A stretch of 5,009 nucleotides of DNA from the NCBI GenBank assembly GCA_002412555.1, contig DHVH01000139.1, forward strand, positions 1-5,009, given 5' to 3'. Made by a program: the position numbers and the translations under genes. The DNA comes from Marinilabiliaceae bacterium UBA5213 (GTDB lineage: Bacteria; Bacteroidota; Bacteroidia; Bacteroidales; Marinilabiliaceae). This document shows, piece after piece, positions 1-4,420 of the stretch; the first letter of the stretch is position 1, and the number at the start of each line of letters is the position of its first letter. Below the pieces are notes generated by a model. That model was not told where the DNA came from. It saw only the letters and a program-made list of their open reading frames with translations, and searched no databases.

Positions 1-48
1 CGGCGATCTCGAGGAGAAGATGGCTCCCTACGTGCGCTACGTCGGGTT
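1..48. other. GC-rich left edge not continuous with pheT (probable join or contig-end artefact)
   Basis: About 30 of the first 46 bases are G or C (about 65%), clearly above the rest of the window. The pheT reading frame fits its family up to about position 49 and then stops within a few codons, and neither other minus-strand frame carries a recognisable PheT continuation. On the plus strand, the frame from position 2 reads GDLEEKMAPYVRYVGFTG and stops at 56-58. That resembles the tail of some other protein, but it is too short to identify. CTACGT occurs twice (28-33 and 37-42). I infer a chimeric or low-quality sequence end; a true rearrangement breakpoint is the alternative. Confidence 0.5.
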
Positions 49-696
49 TACGGGGTAGCTGTTGTTGTCGGTCTTGAAGGCGTCCACTGAAGGCCAGTTG
101 ACCTTCACTTCAGGATGGGTGAGTTGCAATGAAGCAGCCAAATCTCTGGCCACTCCCAAATGGGAGGCGGCATCGATGCGATTGGGCGTCAGGTCCACCT
201 CCAGAATGGTATCATTTTCAAGGTTGAAGTAGTCTGAGGCAGGTGTGCCGATGGCCACTTCTGTCGGCAGGACCATAATGCCATCGTGATTGGCACCCAC
301 ACCAATTTCATCTTCGGCACAGATCATGCCTTCGGATTGCTTACCGCGTATTTTAGCTTTTTTAATAACAAAGGCTTCATCACCATTGTAGAGCGTAGTG
401 CCCACAGTGGCCACCACCACTTTTTGTCCGGCCGCTACATTAGGCGCACCACATACAATAGGCAAGGGCTCTCCACTACCAATATTGACAGTCGTTACGC
501 TCAGCTTGTCCGCATCGGGGTGTTTTTCGCAGGTGAGGACTTCTCCGATCACCAGTCCCTTCAAACCGCCCTTTATGGTTTCTACTTCGTCAATGCTGCC
601 AACTTCTAGTCCTAATGAAGTCAGTATTTCCGCAATTTCGTGGGGCTTTTTATCGGTGTTGATGTAATCTTTTAGCCAGTTGTATGAAATGTCCAT
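37..696 (-). CDS. pheT: phenylalanyl-tRNA synthetase beta subunit, N-terminal fragment (truncated)
   Basis: PheT pairs with PheS in the cytoplasmic alpha2-beta2 enzyme that charges tRNA-Phe with phenylalanine. This is only the N-terminal 219 residues; the family chain is roughly 800. The start MDISYNWLKDYI at 696 is the usual bacterial one. Residues about 42-155 form the OB-fold tRNA-binding domain, with HPDADKL (59-65), VCGAPNV (81-87) and GKQSEGMICAEDEIG (119-132 region). The family motif LTPNR is at 169-173, followed by DAASHLGVARDLAA leading into the next domain. The sequence is family-like through SYPVN (213-217), then reads PT and stops at TAG (37-39), exactly where GC content rises. 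The PheT catalytic-like and anticodon-binding domains are therefore missing here. I see no internal frameshift before the break. Identity is very certain; whether the gene is really broken in the organism is doubtful, and an assembly join is more likely. It is divergent from surE and has its own candidate promoter at 750-776. Confidence 0.93.
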   Translation of the reverse strand: MDISYNWLKDYINTDKKPHEIAEILTSLGLEVGSIDEVETIKGGLKGLVIGEVLTCEKHPDADKLSVTTVNIGSGEPLPIVCGAPNVAAGQKVVVATVGTTLYNGDEAFVIKKAKIRGKQSEGMICAEDEIGVGANHDGIMVLPTEVAIGTPASDYFNLENDTILEVDLTPNRIDAASHLGVARDLAASLQLTHPEVKVNWPSVDAFKTDNNSYPVNPT

Positions 697-749
697 GCCT
701 CTTATCTTGTTGTTTGTGTTAGAATCAAAACGGAATTTAAACAGAATGG

Positions 750-776
750 CAAAAATAATGATTTTGAGTGGATCAA
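750..776 (-). promoter_or_regulatory. candidate Bacteroidetes-type promoter for pheT
   Basis: On the minus strand, positions 757-750 read TATTTTTG, matching the Bacteroidetes -7 box TAnnTTTG. A TTG lies upstream at 776-774, 16 bases away, somewhat shorter than the usual 19-21. Transcription would start near 743-745, leaving a leader of about 50 bases before the pheT ATG at 696. The -7 match is full, but the motif is short and the region AT-rich, so chance is possible. Confidence 0.4.
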
Positions 777-788
777 GCTATTTTTTGG

Positions 789-808
789 AAAGCCAATTTT
801 GTGGCTTT
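789..808. other. hairpin in the pheT-surE divergent region
   Basis: AAAGCCA (789-795) and TGGCTTT (802-808) are perfect 7-bp complementary arms around the 6-base loop ATTTTG. On the plus strand the right arm runs into TTTTA, so a weak terminator-like shape exists, but no known plus-strand transcript ends here. Its place upstream of both candidate promoters suits a regulatory palindrome or a relic rather than a terminator. Its role is unknown. Confidence 0.35.
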
Positions 809-847
809 TAAGACGAATGCTTTGAAGGGCTGGTGCGTTTCTGGATT

Positions 848-897
848 TTGCTGCTTACCGGTTGGTTTTAATACGGTGACTCAGGGATACTCAGCAA
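848..897. other. nested inverted repeat and short direct repeat upstream of the surE promoter
   Basis: TTGCTG (848-853) pairs with CAGCAA (892-897), and inside it ACCG (857-860) pairs with CGGT (874-877). ACTCAG also occurs twice, at 879-884 and 889-894, one helical turn (10 bp) apart. These lie just upstream of the candidate surE promoter (904-933), where an activator or repressor could bind. The arms are short, so chance is a fair explanation. Confidence 0.2.
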
Positions 898-903
898 GTC
901 TCA

Positions 904-933
904 TTGCAGTTTGTAGGTTAATCGCTATCTTTG
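904..933 (+). promoter_or_regulatory. candidate Bacteroidetes-type promoter for surE operon
   Basis: TATCTTTG at 926-933 matches the Bacteroidetes -7 consensus TAnnTTTG, and TTG at 904-906 sits 19 bases upstream, the spacing expected for the -33 element. Transcription would begin near 938-941, leaving a leader of only about 15 bases before the surE ATG at 955. This is the best promoter candidate in the window and would drive surE, the small membrane protein and lpxB. Confidence 0.55.
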
Positions 934-954
934 ATAATTGATAAAAATGTAGTT

Positions 955-1767
955 ATGGAGAAAATAAAAGCAAATCACCGTCCGATGATTTTGGTGACCA
1001 ATGATGATGGGGTAGAGGCTAAGGGGATTAAGTCGCTGATTGAAGCGGTCCGTCCCTTTGGTGATGTGGTAGTTGTGGCCCCTGACCAGGCCATGTCGGG
1101 TATGTCGCATGCCATTACGGTAAAAGTACCTTTATACTTAACAAAAATACACGCTGAACAGGGTCTGCAAATATATAAAACCAATGGAACGCCGGCCGAT
1201 TGTGTGAAGTTGGCCATCAATGTATTGTTTGAGAAGAATCCCGACTTTGTCGTTTCTGGTATCAATCACGGTACTAACAGTTCAGTTAGTATGCACTATT
1301 CGGGTACTGTTGGCGGTGCCCGTGAAGGAGTGTTAAATGGCATTCCGTCTATCGGCTTCTCTTTGCTGGAGTATGGGGCTGATGCTGATTTTTCTACTGC
1401 TATAAAGTATGCTCGTTCGATATTCAATAACGTGCTGACGCACGGTATTGCTGACGGAATTTGCTACAATGTGAATATTCCTGCAGGAAAAGATGTGAAA
1501 GGGGTCAGAGTATGCCTTCAATCTAAAGGTCGCTGGGTGGAAGAGTTTGAGATGCGGGAAGATCCCAGAGGGAGGACTTATTTTTGGCTGACCGGCCATT
1601 TTGAAAACCATGAGGAGGCCAATCTTGAAACGGATGAGTGGGCCCTGAATAATGGTTATGTTTCCATAGTTCCTTGTACGGTGGATGCTACGCATGCACC
1701 GTCTTTGGATGTGTTGCGTGCCCAGGGTCTTGAGCAAATAACCACTCTTAATTTTGTTAATAAATAG
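955..1767 (+). CDS. surE: 5'-nucleotidase SurE
   Basis: SurE is a metal-dependent cytoplasmic phosphatase that releases phosphate from nucleoside 5'- (and 3'-) monophosphates and is linked to stationary-phase survival. The 270-residue protein has the family landmarks in order: the N-terminal VTNDDG with metal-binding D17 and D18; APDQAMSGMSH, where S48 matches E. coli S39; GTPADCVKLA (78-87) on the substrate side; and SGINHGTN with N104 matching the metal-site Asn, followed by YSGTVGGAREG. I start it at ATG 955. The frame stays open upstream to a TTG at 931, but that TTG falls inside the candidate -7 box and would add an unconserved eight residues. ATG 985 is also in frame, but 955 gives the usual short lead before the first beta strand. 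Only two bases separate its stop from the next gene, so co-transcription is likely. No key residue is missing. Confidence 0.95.
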   Translation: MEKIKANHRPMILVTNDDGVEAKGIKSLIEAVRPFGDVVVVAPDQAMSGMSHAITVKVPLYLTKIHAEQGLQIYKTNGTPADCVKLAINVLFEKNPDFVVSGINHGTNSSVSMHYSGTVGGAREGVLNGIPSIGFSLLEYGADADFSTAIKYARSIFNNVLTHGIADGICYNVNIPAGKDVKGVRVCLQSKGRWVEEFEMREDPRGRTYFWLTGHFENHEEANLETDEWALNNGYVSIVPCTVDATHAPSLDVLRAQGLEQITTLNFVNK

Positions 1768-1769
1768 CT

Positions 1770-2069
1770 ATGCAGACAAAATGGCTCGACAAGCAAGTTA
1801 CAGGAATACTCGTTGGTTTGGTTGTTCCCTTGCTTATATCCTACTTGGTTTATCATTTCAGGTTTAGTGGTGCAGAAGATTATATTTCCTTTCTAAAGGC
1901 CTTAATGGCCGTTGAAAGTCTGGGTAAATTACTTAGCGTAAGCGTGATGCCCAATTTGCTTTTCTTTTTTTTGGGTATTTGGAGCAATCGATTATGGGCA
2001 GCCAGAGGGGTGCTTATGGCCACTGTTTTTTATGGTTTAGTGGCGGTGGTGCTCTTTTTATTTAGATAA
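1770..2069 (+). CDS. small three-helix membrane protein between surE and lpxB, function unknown
   Basis: The product is 99 residues and mostly hydrophobic. Three membrane segments can be seen: about 10-29 (rich in V, L and I), about 53-71 (ending LLFFFLGIW) and about 78-97 (VLMATVFYGLVAVVLFLF), with a short polar loop RFSGAEDY at 31-38. There is no cleavable signal peptide, and I recognise no enzyme motif. It starts at ATG 1770, two bases after the surE stop, and ends 51 bases before lpxB, so it sits within a tight operon. I recall similar small membrane proteins beside surE and lpxB in other Bacteroidetes, but I have not searched. A role in the envelope or lipid A pathway is a guess from position only. 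Coding status is well supported by the spacing, the length and the clean amphipathic layout. Confidence 0.85.
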   Translation: MQTKWLDKQVTGILVGLVVPLLISYLVYHFRFSGAEDYISFLKALMAVESLGKLLSVSVMPNLLFFFLGIWSNRLWAARGVLMATVFYGLVAVVLFLFR

Positions 2070-2080
2070 GTAATTGACAG

Positions 2081-2093
2081 TGGCTTCAAGCCA
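2081..2093. other. short palindrome in the leader of lpxB
   Basis: TGGCTTCAAGCCA has perfect 6-bp arms around a central C, and as RNA would form a 5-bp stem with a 3-base loop. It lies in the 51-base gap between the small membrane protein gene and lpxB. No T-run follows, so it is not a standard terminator. It might mark an RNA processing site or partial attenuation, but there is no direct support. Its arms match those of the hairpin at 789-808. Confidence 0.3.
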
Positions 2094-2120
2094 ATACCAT
2101 TGTTAAATAGTTTTATACAG

Positions 2121-3251
2121 ATGAAGTATTACATAATAGCAGGTGAGGCCTCAGGTGATTTGCATGCGTCCAATTTGATGGGTGCATTGAAAAAGTATGA
2201 TGCCATGGCCCATTTTCGCTTTTGGGGTGGAGACTTGATGGCTGCTGAGGGTGGACAAATGGTGAAGCACTACCGGGATACTGCTTTTATGGGGATTTTT
2301 GAAGTGCTGATGAACTTAATGACCATCTTTCGTAATTTTCGCTTATGCGAAAAGGATATTTTGGCTTACAATCCTGATGTGGTTATCTTGGTCGATTACC
2401 CCGGTTTTAACCTGCGGATGGCAAAATTTGCGAAAAAGCGTGGATTTAAAACCTTCTATTATATTGCTCCCAAGATTTGGGCTTGGAATACACGGAGGGC
2501 ACTAAAAATCAAAAAGTATGTAGATATGGTGTTCACCATATTGCCTTTTGAAACGGACTTTTATGCCCGTTTTAATGTGCCGGTTGTCTATTCTGGCAAC
2601 CCCTTGATGGATGCCATAGATAACCGTTCCAATAAGGGTGAGGGCAAGGACGTATTTGTGCAACGCAATGGCTTATCCGACAAGCCCATTATTGCTCTTT
2701 TGGCCGGGAGTCGCAAGCAGGAGATTGACCGACTTTTGCCCGATATGATAGAAATGATTCCTCATTTTCCTGAATTCCAATTTGTCATTGCTGGTGCGCC
2801 CTCCTTTTCTATGACGGATTATGAGCCATATACGACAGGAAAGAATTCATTGTCGGTGGTGTTTGGGCAGACCTACAATTTATTGGAGAATGCCCATGTG
2901 GCATTGGTTACATCCGGAACTGCAACCCTCGAGGCAGGTCTGTTGAGATGCCCGCAGGTGGTTTGTTACAAAATGTGGGGCGGTAGTTTTACCGATTTTA
3001 TGGCCAAAAAGGTGATAATCAAAGTCCCCTATATTTCTTTGGTGAATTTGATTATGAACAGGGAGGTGGTTAAAGAATTGTTTCAAAGCAGCTTTTCATT
3101 GGACGCTTTAAAAGAAGAGCTCTCTTTGTTGTGTTATGATGAAGCCTATCGTCTCAATATGATGAAGGGATATGAGGAGTTGGGGTATATTGTGGGGGGA
3201 CCGGGAAGTAGTGAAAGGACGGCGCAGAGGATGTGGGAGGGGTTGGGGTAG
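2121..3251 (+). CDS. lpxB: lipid-A-disaccharide synthase
   Basis: LpxB is a family GT19 glycosyltransferase on the inner face of the inner membrane. It joins UDP-2,3-diacylglucosamine to lipid X to make the beta-1',6-linked disaccharide that becomes lipid A. The 376-residue length agrees with E. coli (382). Family motifs appear in order: GEASGD (8-13), FWGGDLM (34-40), VDYPGFN (91-97), APKIWAW (116-122), SGNPLMD (158-164), AGSRKQEI (195-202), TSGTATLE (264-271) in the nucleotide-sugar-binding half, and YISLVNLI (304-311) near the C-terminus. I start it at ATG 2121, directly before the conserved KYYIIAGEASGD; an upstream in-frame TTG at 2100 would add seven unconserved residues. It is the last gene of the surE run. 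The final codons (about 3230-3251) are very G-rich and merge with the repeat array beyond the stop, so the last few residues (WEGLG) may be repeat-derived. Confidence 0.96.
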   Translation: MKYYIIAGEASGDLHASNLMGALKKYDAMAHFRFWGGDLMAAEGGQMVKHYRDTAFMGIFEVLMNLMTIFRNFRLCEKDILAYNPDVVILVDYPGFNLRMAKFAKKRGFKTFYYIAPKIWAWNTRRALKIKKYVDMVFTILPFETDFYARFNVPVVYSGNPLMDAIDNRSNKGEGKDVFVQRNGLSDKPIIALLAGSRKQEIDRLLPDMIEMIPHFPEFQFVIAGAPSFSMTDYEPYTTGKNSLSVVFGQTYNLLENAHVALVTSGTATLEAGLLRCPQVVCYKMWGGSFTDFMAKKVIIKVPYISLVNLIMNREVVKELFQSSFSLDALKEELSLLCYDEAYRLNMMKGYEELGYIVGGPGSSERTAQRMWEGLG

Positions 3252-3253
3252 GA

Positions 3254-3309
3254 GAGGTCGAGAGGTCGAGAGGTTAAGAGGTTGATAGGTTAAGAGGTTG
3301 AGAGGTTGG
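3254..3309 (+). repeat. 8-bp tandem repeat, seven copies
   Basis: Seven contiguous 8-bp units run head to tail starting two bases after the lpxB stop: GAGGTCGA twice, GAGGTTAA, GAGGTTGA, TAGGTTAA, GAGGTTGA and GAGGTTGG. Consensus GAGGTTGA, with changes mostly at the sixth and seventh bases. The plus strand is almost free of C. Such arrays usually change copy number by replication slippage; length variation between strains is an inference. Confidence 0.9.
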
Positions 3310-3327
3310 TGGGGAATGGTAGGAAGG

Positions 3328-3393
3328 GGGAGATGAAGCGTAGCGGAATCCCGCGAAGCGGGACAGGAGAAGGGAGATGAAGCGAAGCGGGAT
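3328..3393. repeat. 22-bp direct repeat flanking a GC-rich hairpin
   Basis: Two 22-base copies at 3328-3349 and 3372-3393 share GGGAGATGAAGCG and then AGCGG, differing at two positions (20 of 22 identical), 44 bases apart. Between them TCCCGC (3349-3354), loop GAA (3355-3357) and GCGGGA (3358-3363) make a perfect 6-bp hairpin. The second copy repeats the GAAGCGGGA motif of the hairpin's right side. No T-run follows, so a rho-independent terminator is not supported, though it could protect the 3' end of the lpxB mRNA. Confidence 0.75.
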
Positions 3394-3424
3394 TGATTAA
3401 GAGAGTGCAATATCAAATAGGATG

Positions 3425-3445
3425 GGCGTAGTTTTAAACTACGCC
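3425..3445. repeat. 10-bp perfect palindrome, first of a REP-like pair
   Basis: GGCGTAGTTT (3425-3434) and AAACTACGCC (3436-3445) are exact reverse complements around a single T. A 21-base near-perfect palindrome is very unlikely by chance. With its neighbour at 3461-3483 it resembles a REP doublet or REPIN unit. It could also act as a terminator stem, but no T-run follows. Confidence 0.75.
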
Positions 3446-3460
3446 GAGCATAGTGGTAAA

Positions 3461-3483
3461 GGCACGCGTTTTAAAATCGCGCC
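3461..3483. repeat. imperfect palindrome, second of a REP-like pair
   Basis: CGCG (3465-3468), TTTTAAAA (3469-3476), an extra T, then CGCG (3478-3481) is symmetric apart from that one base; outer GG (3461-3462) and CC (3482-3483) extend it with a CA bulge. It shares the design of the 3425-3445 palindrome, GC-rich arms closing on TTTTAAA, and lies 15 bases from it. The pairing of two like palindromes suggests one mobile or structural unit. Confidence 0.6.
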
Positions 3484-3524
3484 AACAGGAAATCGTTTTT
3501 TAAAGGTCAATAATTGGATTTAAT

Positions 3525-3617
3525 AATCTGTGGAAATCTGTGCAATCTGTGGACAAAAAACTGTCCTGACCTGGTCATCGGCTATGCCGCTTGGTTTACC
3601 AAGAATCTGTGGACAGG
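3525..3617. repeat. AATCTGTG repeats enclosing nested hairpins
   Basis: AATCTGTG occurs at 3525-3532, 3535-3542, 3544-3551 and again at 3604-3611; the first three are spaced 9-10 bases apart. CTGTCC (3561-3566) is the reverse complement of GGACAG (3611-3616), and between them lie two perfect small hairpins: CGGC-TAT-GCCG (3579-3589) and CTTGGT-TT-ACCAAG (3590-3603), directly abutting. GGACA (3551-3555) can also pair with TGTCC (3562-3566). I recall AATCTGTG-type repeats as common between genes in Bacteroidetes, but this is unsearched. A structured RNA is possible but has no recognised family. Confidence 0.7.
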
Positions 3618-3651
3618 AAGATTTTTTTGTGGAATATAATATATAAAGGAT

Positions 3652-4383
3652 ATGTTGGCACTTTGGAAGAAGGAGGTCATGGCTTTTTTTAGCTCGCTCA
3701 CGGGGTATTTGGTGGCGGGGGTGTTTCTGGTAATAACTGCGTTGTTTTTGTGGTTTATACCTGGAAACATGAATATTCCTTTAGGGGGGTATGCCACGCT
3801 GGATGCTTTATTCTGGATTGCGCCGTGGATATATTTGTTTTTAGTTCCGGCGATTACCATGCGCCTCTTGGCAGATGAGCTGCGCGGCGGTACCATTGAG
3901 TTGTTGCTGACCAATCCCATAACCTACTGGCAGGTGGTGGGGGCTAAATACCTGGCAGGTGTAACGCTGGTTTTGATTTCTCTACTGCCTACGCTTTTGT
4001 ATTTTCTTTCGGTACATTTTATGGCTCAGCCAGTTGGTAATATTGACCATGGTGCCATTTGGGGCTCCTACATCGGACTGGTGCTGCTGGCTGCGGTTTA
4101 TACGTCCATCGGACTGTTTACTTCTTCGCTCACCGATAACCAGATTGTGGCTTTTCTGATGGCTGTAGTGCTGAGTTACTTTTTTTATGACGGCTTTGCG
4201 GCATTGGCTTCGTTGCCGGGACTGGGTGCTGTGAGTGGTATTCTGGTGTCGATGGGCATCGATGAGCACTATCAATCGATTAGTCGGGGTGTCATTGATT
4301 CACGGGATTTGGTTTATTTTGTGAGTGTTATTGCTTTCTTTTTGGTGCTGACTAAGACGGTACTGGGCAGTCGAAGATGGTAA
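3652..4383 (+). CDS. gldF: gliding motility ABC transporter permease GldF
   Basis: GldF is the ABC-2 type inner-membrane permease that, with GldG and the ATPase GldA, forms a transporter required for gliding in Flavobacterium johnsoniae; its cargo is not known. The 243 residues match the usual length (about 240). About six membrane segments are visible: 18-36, 53-70, 101-121, 138-158, 163-184 and 220-238. Between the second and third lies the family block MRLLADELRGGTIELLLT (70-87), the cytoplasmic region expected to face the ATPase. Also typical are GSYIGL, IGLFTSSLTDNQIVAF and HYQSISRGVIDSRDLVYF. Start ATG 3652 is chosen because the family begins with a short Lys-Glu stretch (KKEVMAFFSS) before the first helix; AAAGGA at 3645-3650 is too close for a normal ribosome site. 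It follows 400 bases of repeats and precedes gldG by 37 bases. Homologues also occur in non-gliding Bacteroidetes, so gliding is not proven. Confidence 0.93.
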   Translation: MLALWKKEVMAFFSSLTGYLVAGVFLVITALFLWFIPGNMNIPLGGYATLDALFWIAPWIYLFLVPAITMRLLADELRGGTIELLLTNPITYWQVVGAKYLAGVTLVLISLLPTLLYFLSVHFMAQPVGNIDHGAIWGSYIGLVLLAAVYTSIGLFTSSLTDNQIVAFLMAVVLSYFFYDGFAALASLPGLGAVSGILVSMGIDEHYQSISRGVIDSRDLVYFVSVIAFFLVLTKTVLGSRRW

Positions 4384-4420
4384 ATTGAACTAACTTGTAA
4401 CGAGCAAACGGATAATACGG

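Larger units (their letters stand above)
3252..3651. other. 400-base gene-free gap filled with repeats between lpxB and gldF
   Basis: No reading frame here looks like a protein; the long minus-strand frame over lpxB's end and the repeats is low-complexity (Leu, Pro, Ser, Thr). The gap holds, in order, an 8-bp tandem array (3254-3309), a purine-rich stretch with a 22-bp direct repeat and hairpin (3328-3393), two AT-centred palindromes (3425-3445 and 3461-3483), then AATCTGTG copies and nested hairpins (3525-3617). I see no TAnnTTTG box on the plus strand here, so the gldF promoter is not located. No clear terminator with a T-run follows lpxB. Confidence 0.8.

Noticed and set aside
37..60. Sequencing frameshift as the cause of the early pheT stop
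   Set aside because: Neither other minus-strand frame resumes PheT-like sequence, so a one- or two-base error does not explain the loss.
286..609. Plus-strand reading frames opposite pheT
   Set aside because: They mirror a clearly coding minus-strand gene and show no family-like sequence.
2074..2108. TTGACA plus TTAAAT as a sigma-70 promoter for lpxB
   Set aside because: The spacing is 23 bases and the consensus is not that of Bacteroidetes; operon read-through is simpler.
3108..3416. Minus-strand reading frame of about 102 residues over the lpxB end and the tandem array
   Set aside because: It is antisense to lpxB for much of its length, and the rest translates the 8-bp repeats into repeated Pro-Leu-Asn-Leu-like text. 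No domain or plausible start signal.
3425..3445. Palindrome as a rho-independent terminator for lpxB
   Set aside because: No T-run follows on either strand and the loop would be made by melting the A/T core; the repeat explanation fits better.
3525..3611. AATCTGTG repeats as a CRISPR array
   Set aside because: The units are 8 bases, nearly contiguous, and lack uniform spacers; no cas genes are nearby.
3635..3640. TATAAT as a gldF -10 box
   Set aside because: It is 12 bases from the start codon, has no fitting -35, and Bacteroidetes use a different consensus.
3670..3681. AAGGAGGT before an in-frame ATG (3679) as an alternative gldF start
   Set aside because: Only one base separates it from the ATG, Bacteroidetes rarely depend on such sites, and starting there would lose the conserved Lys-Glu lead of GldF. 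The bases encode KKEV.
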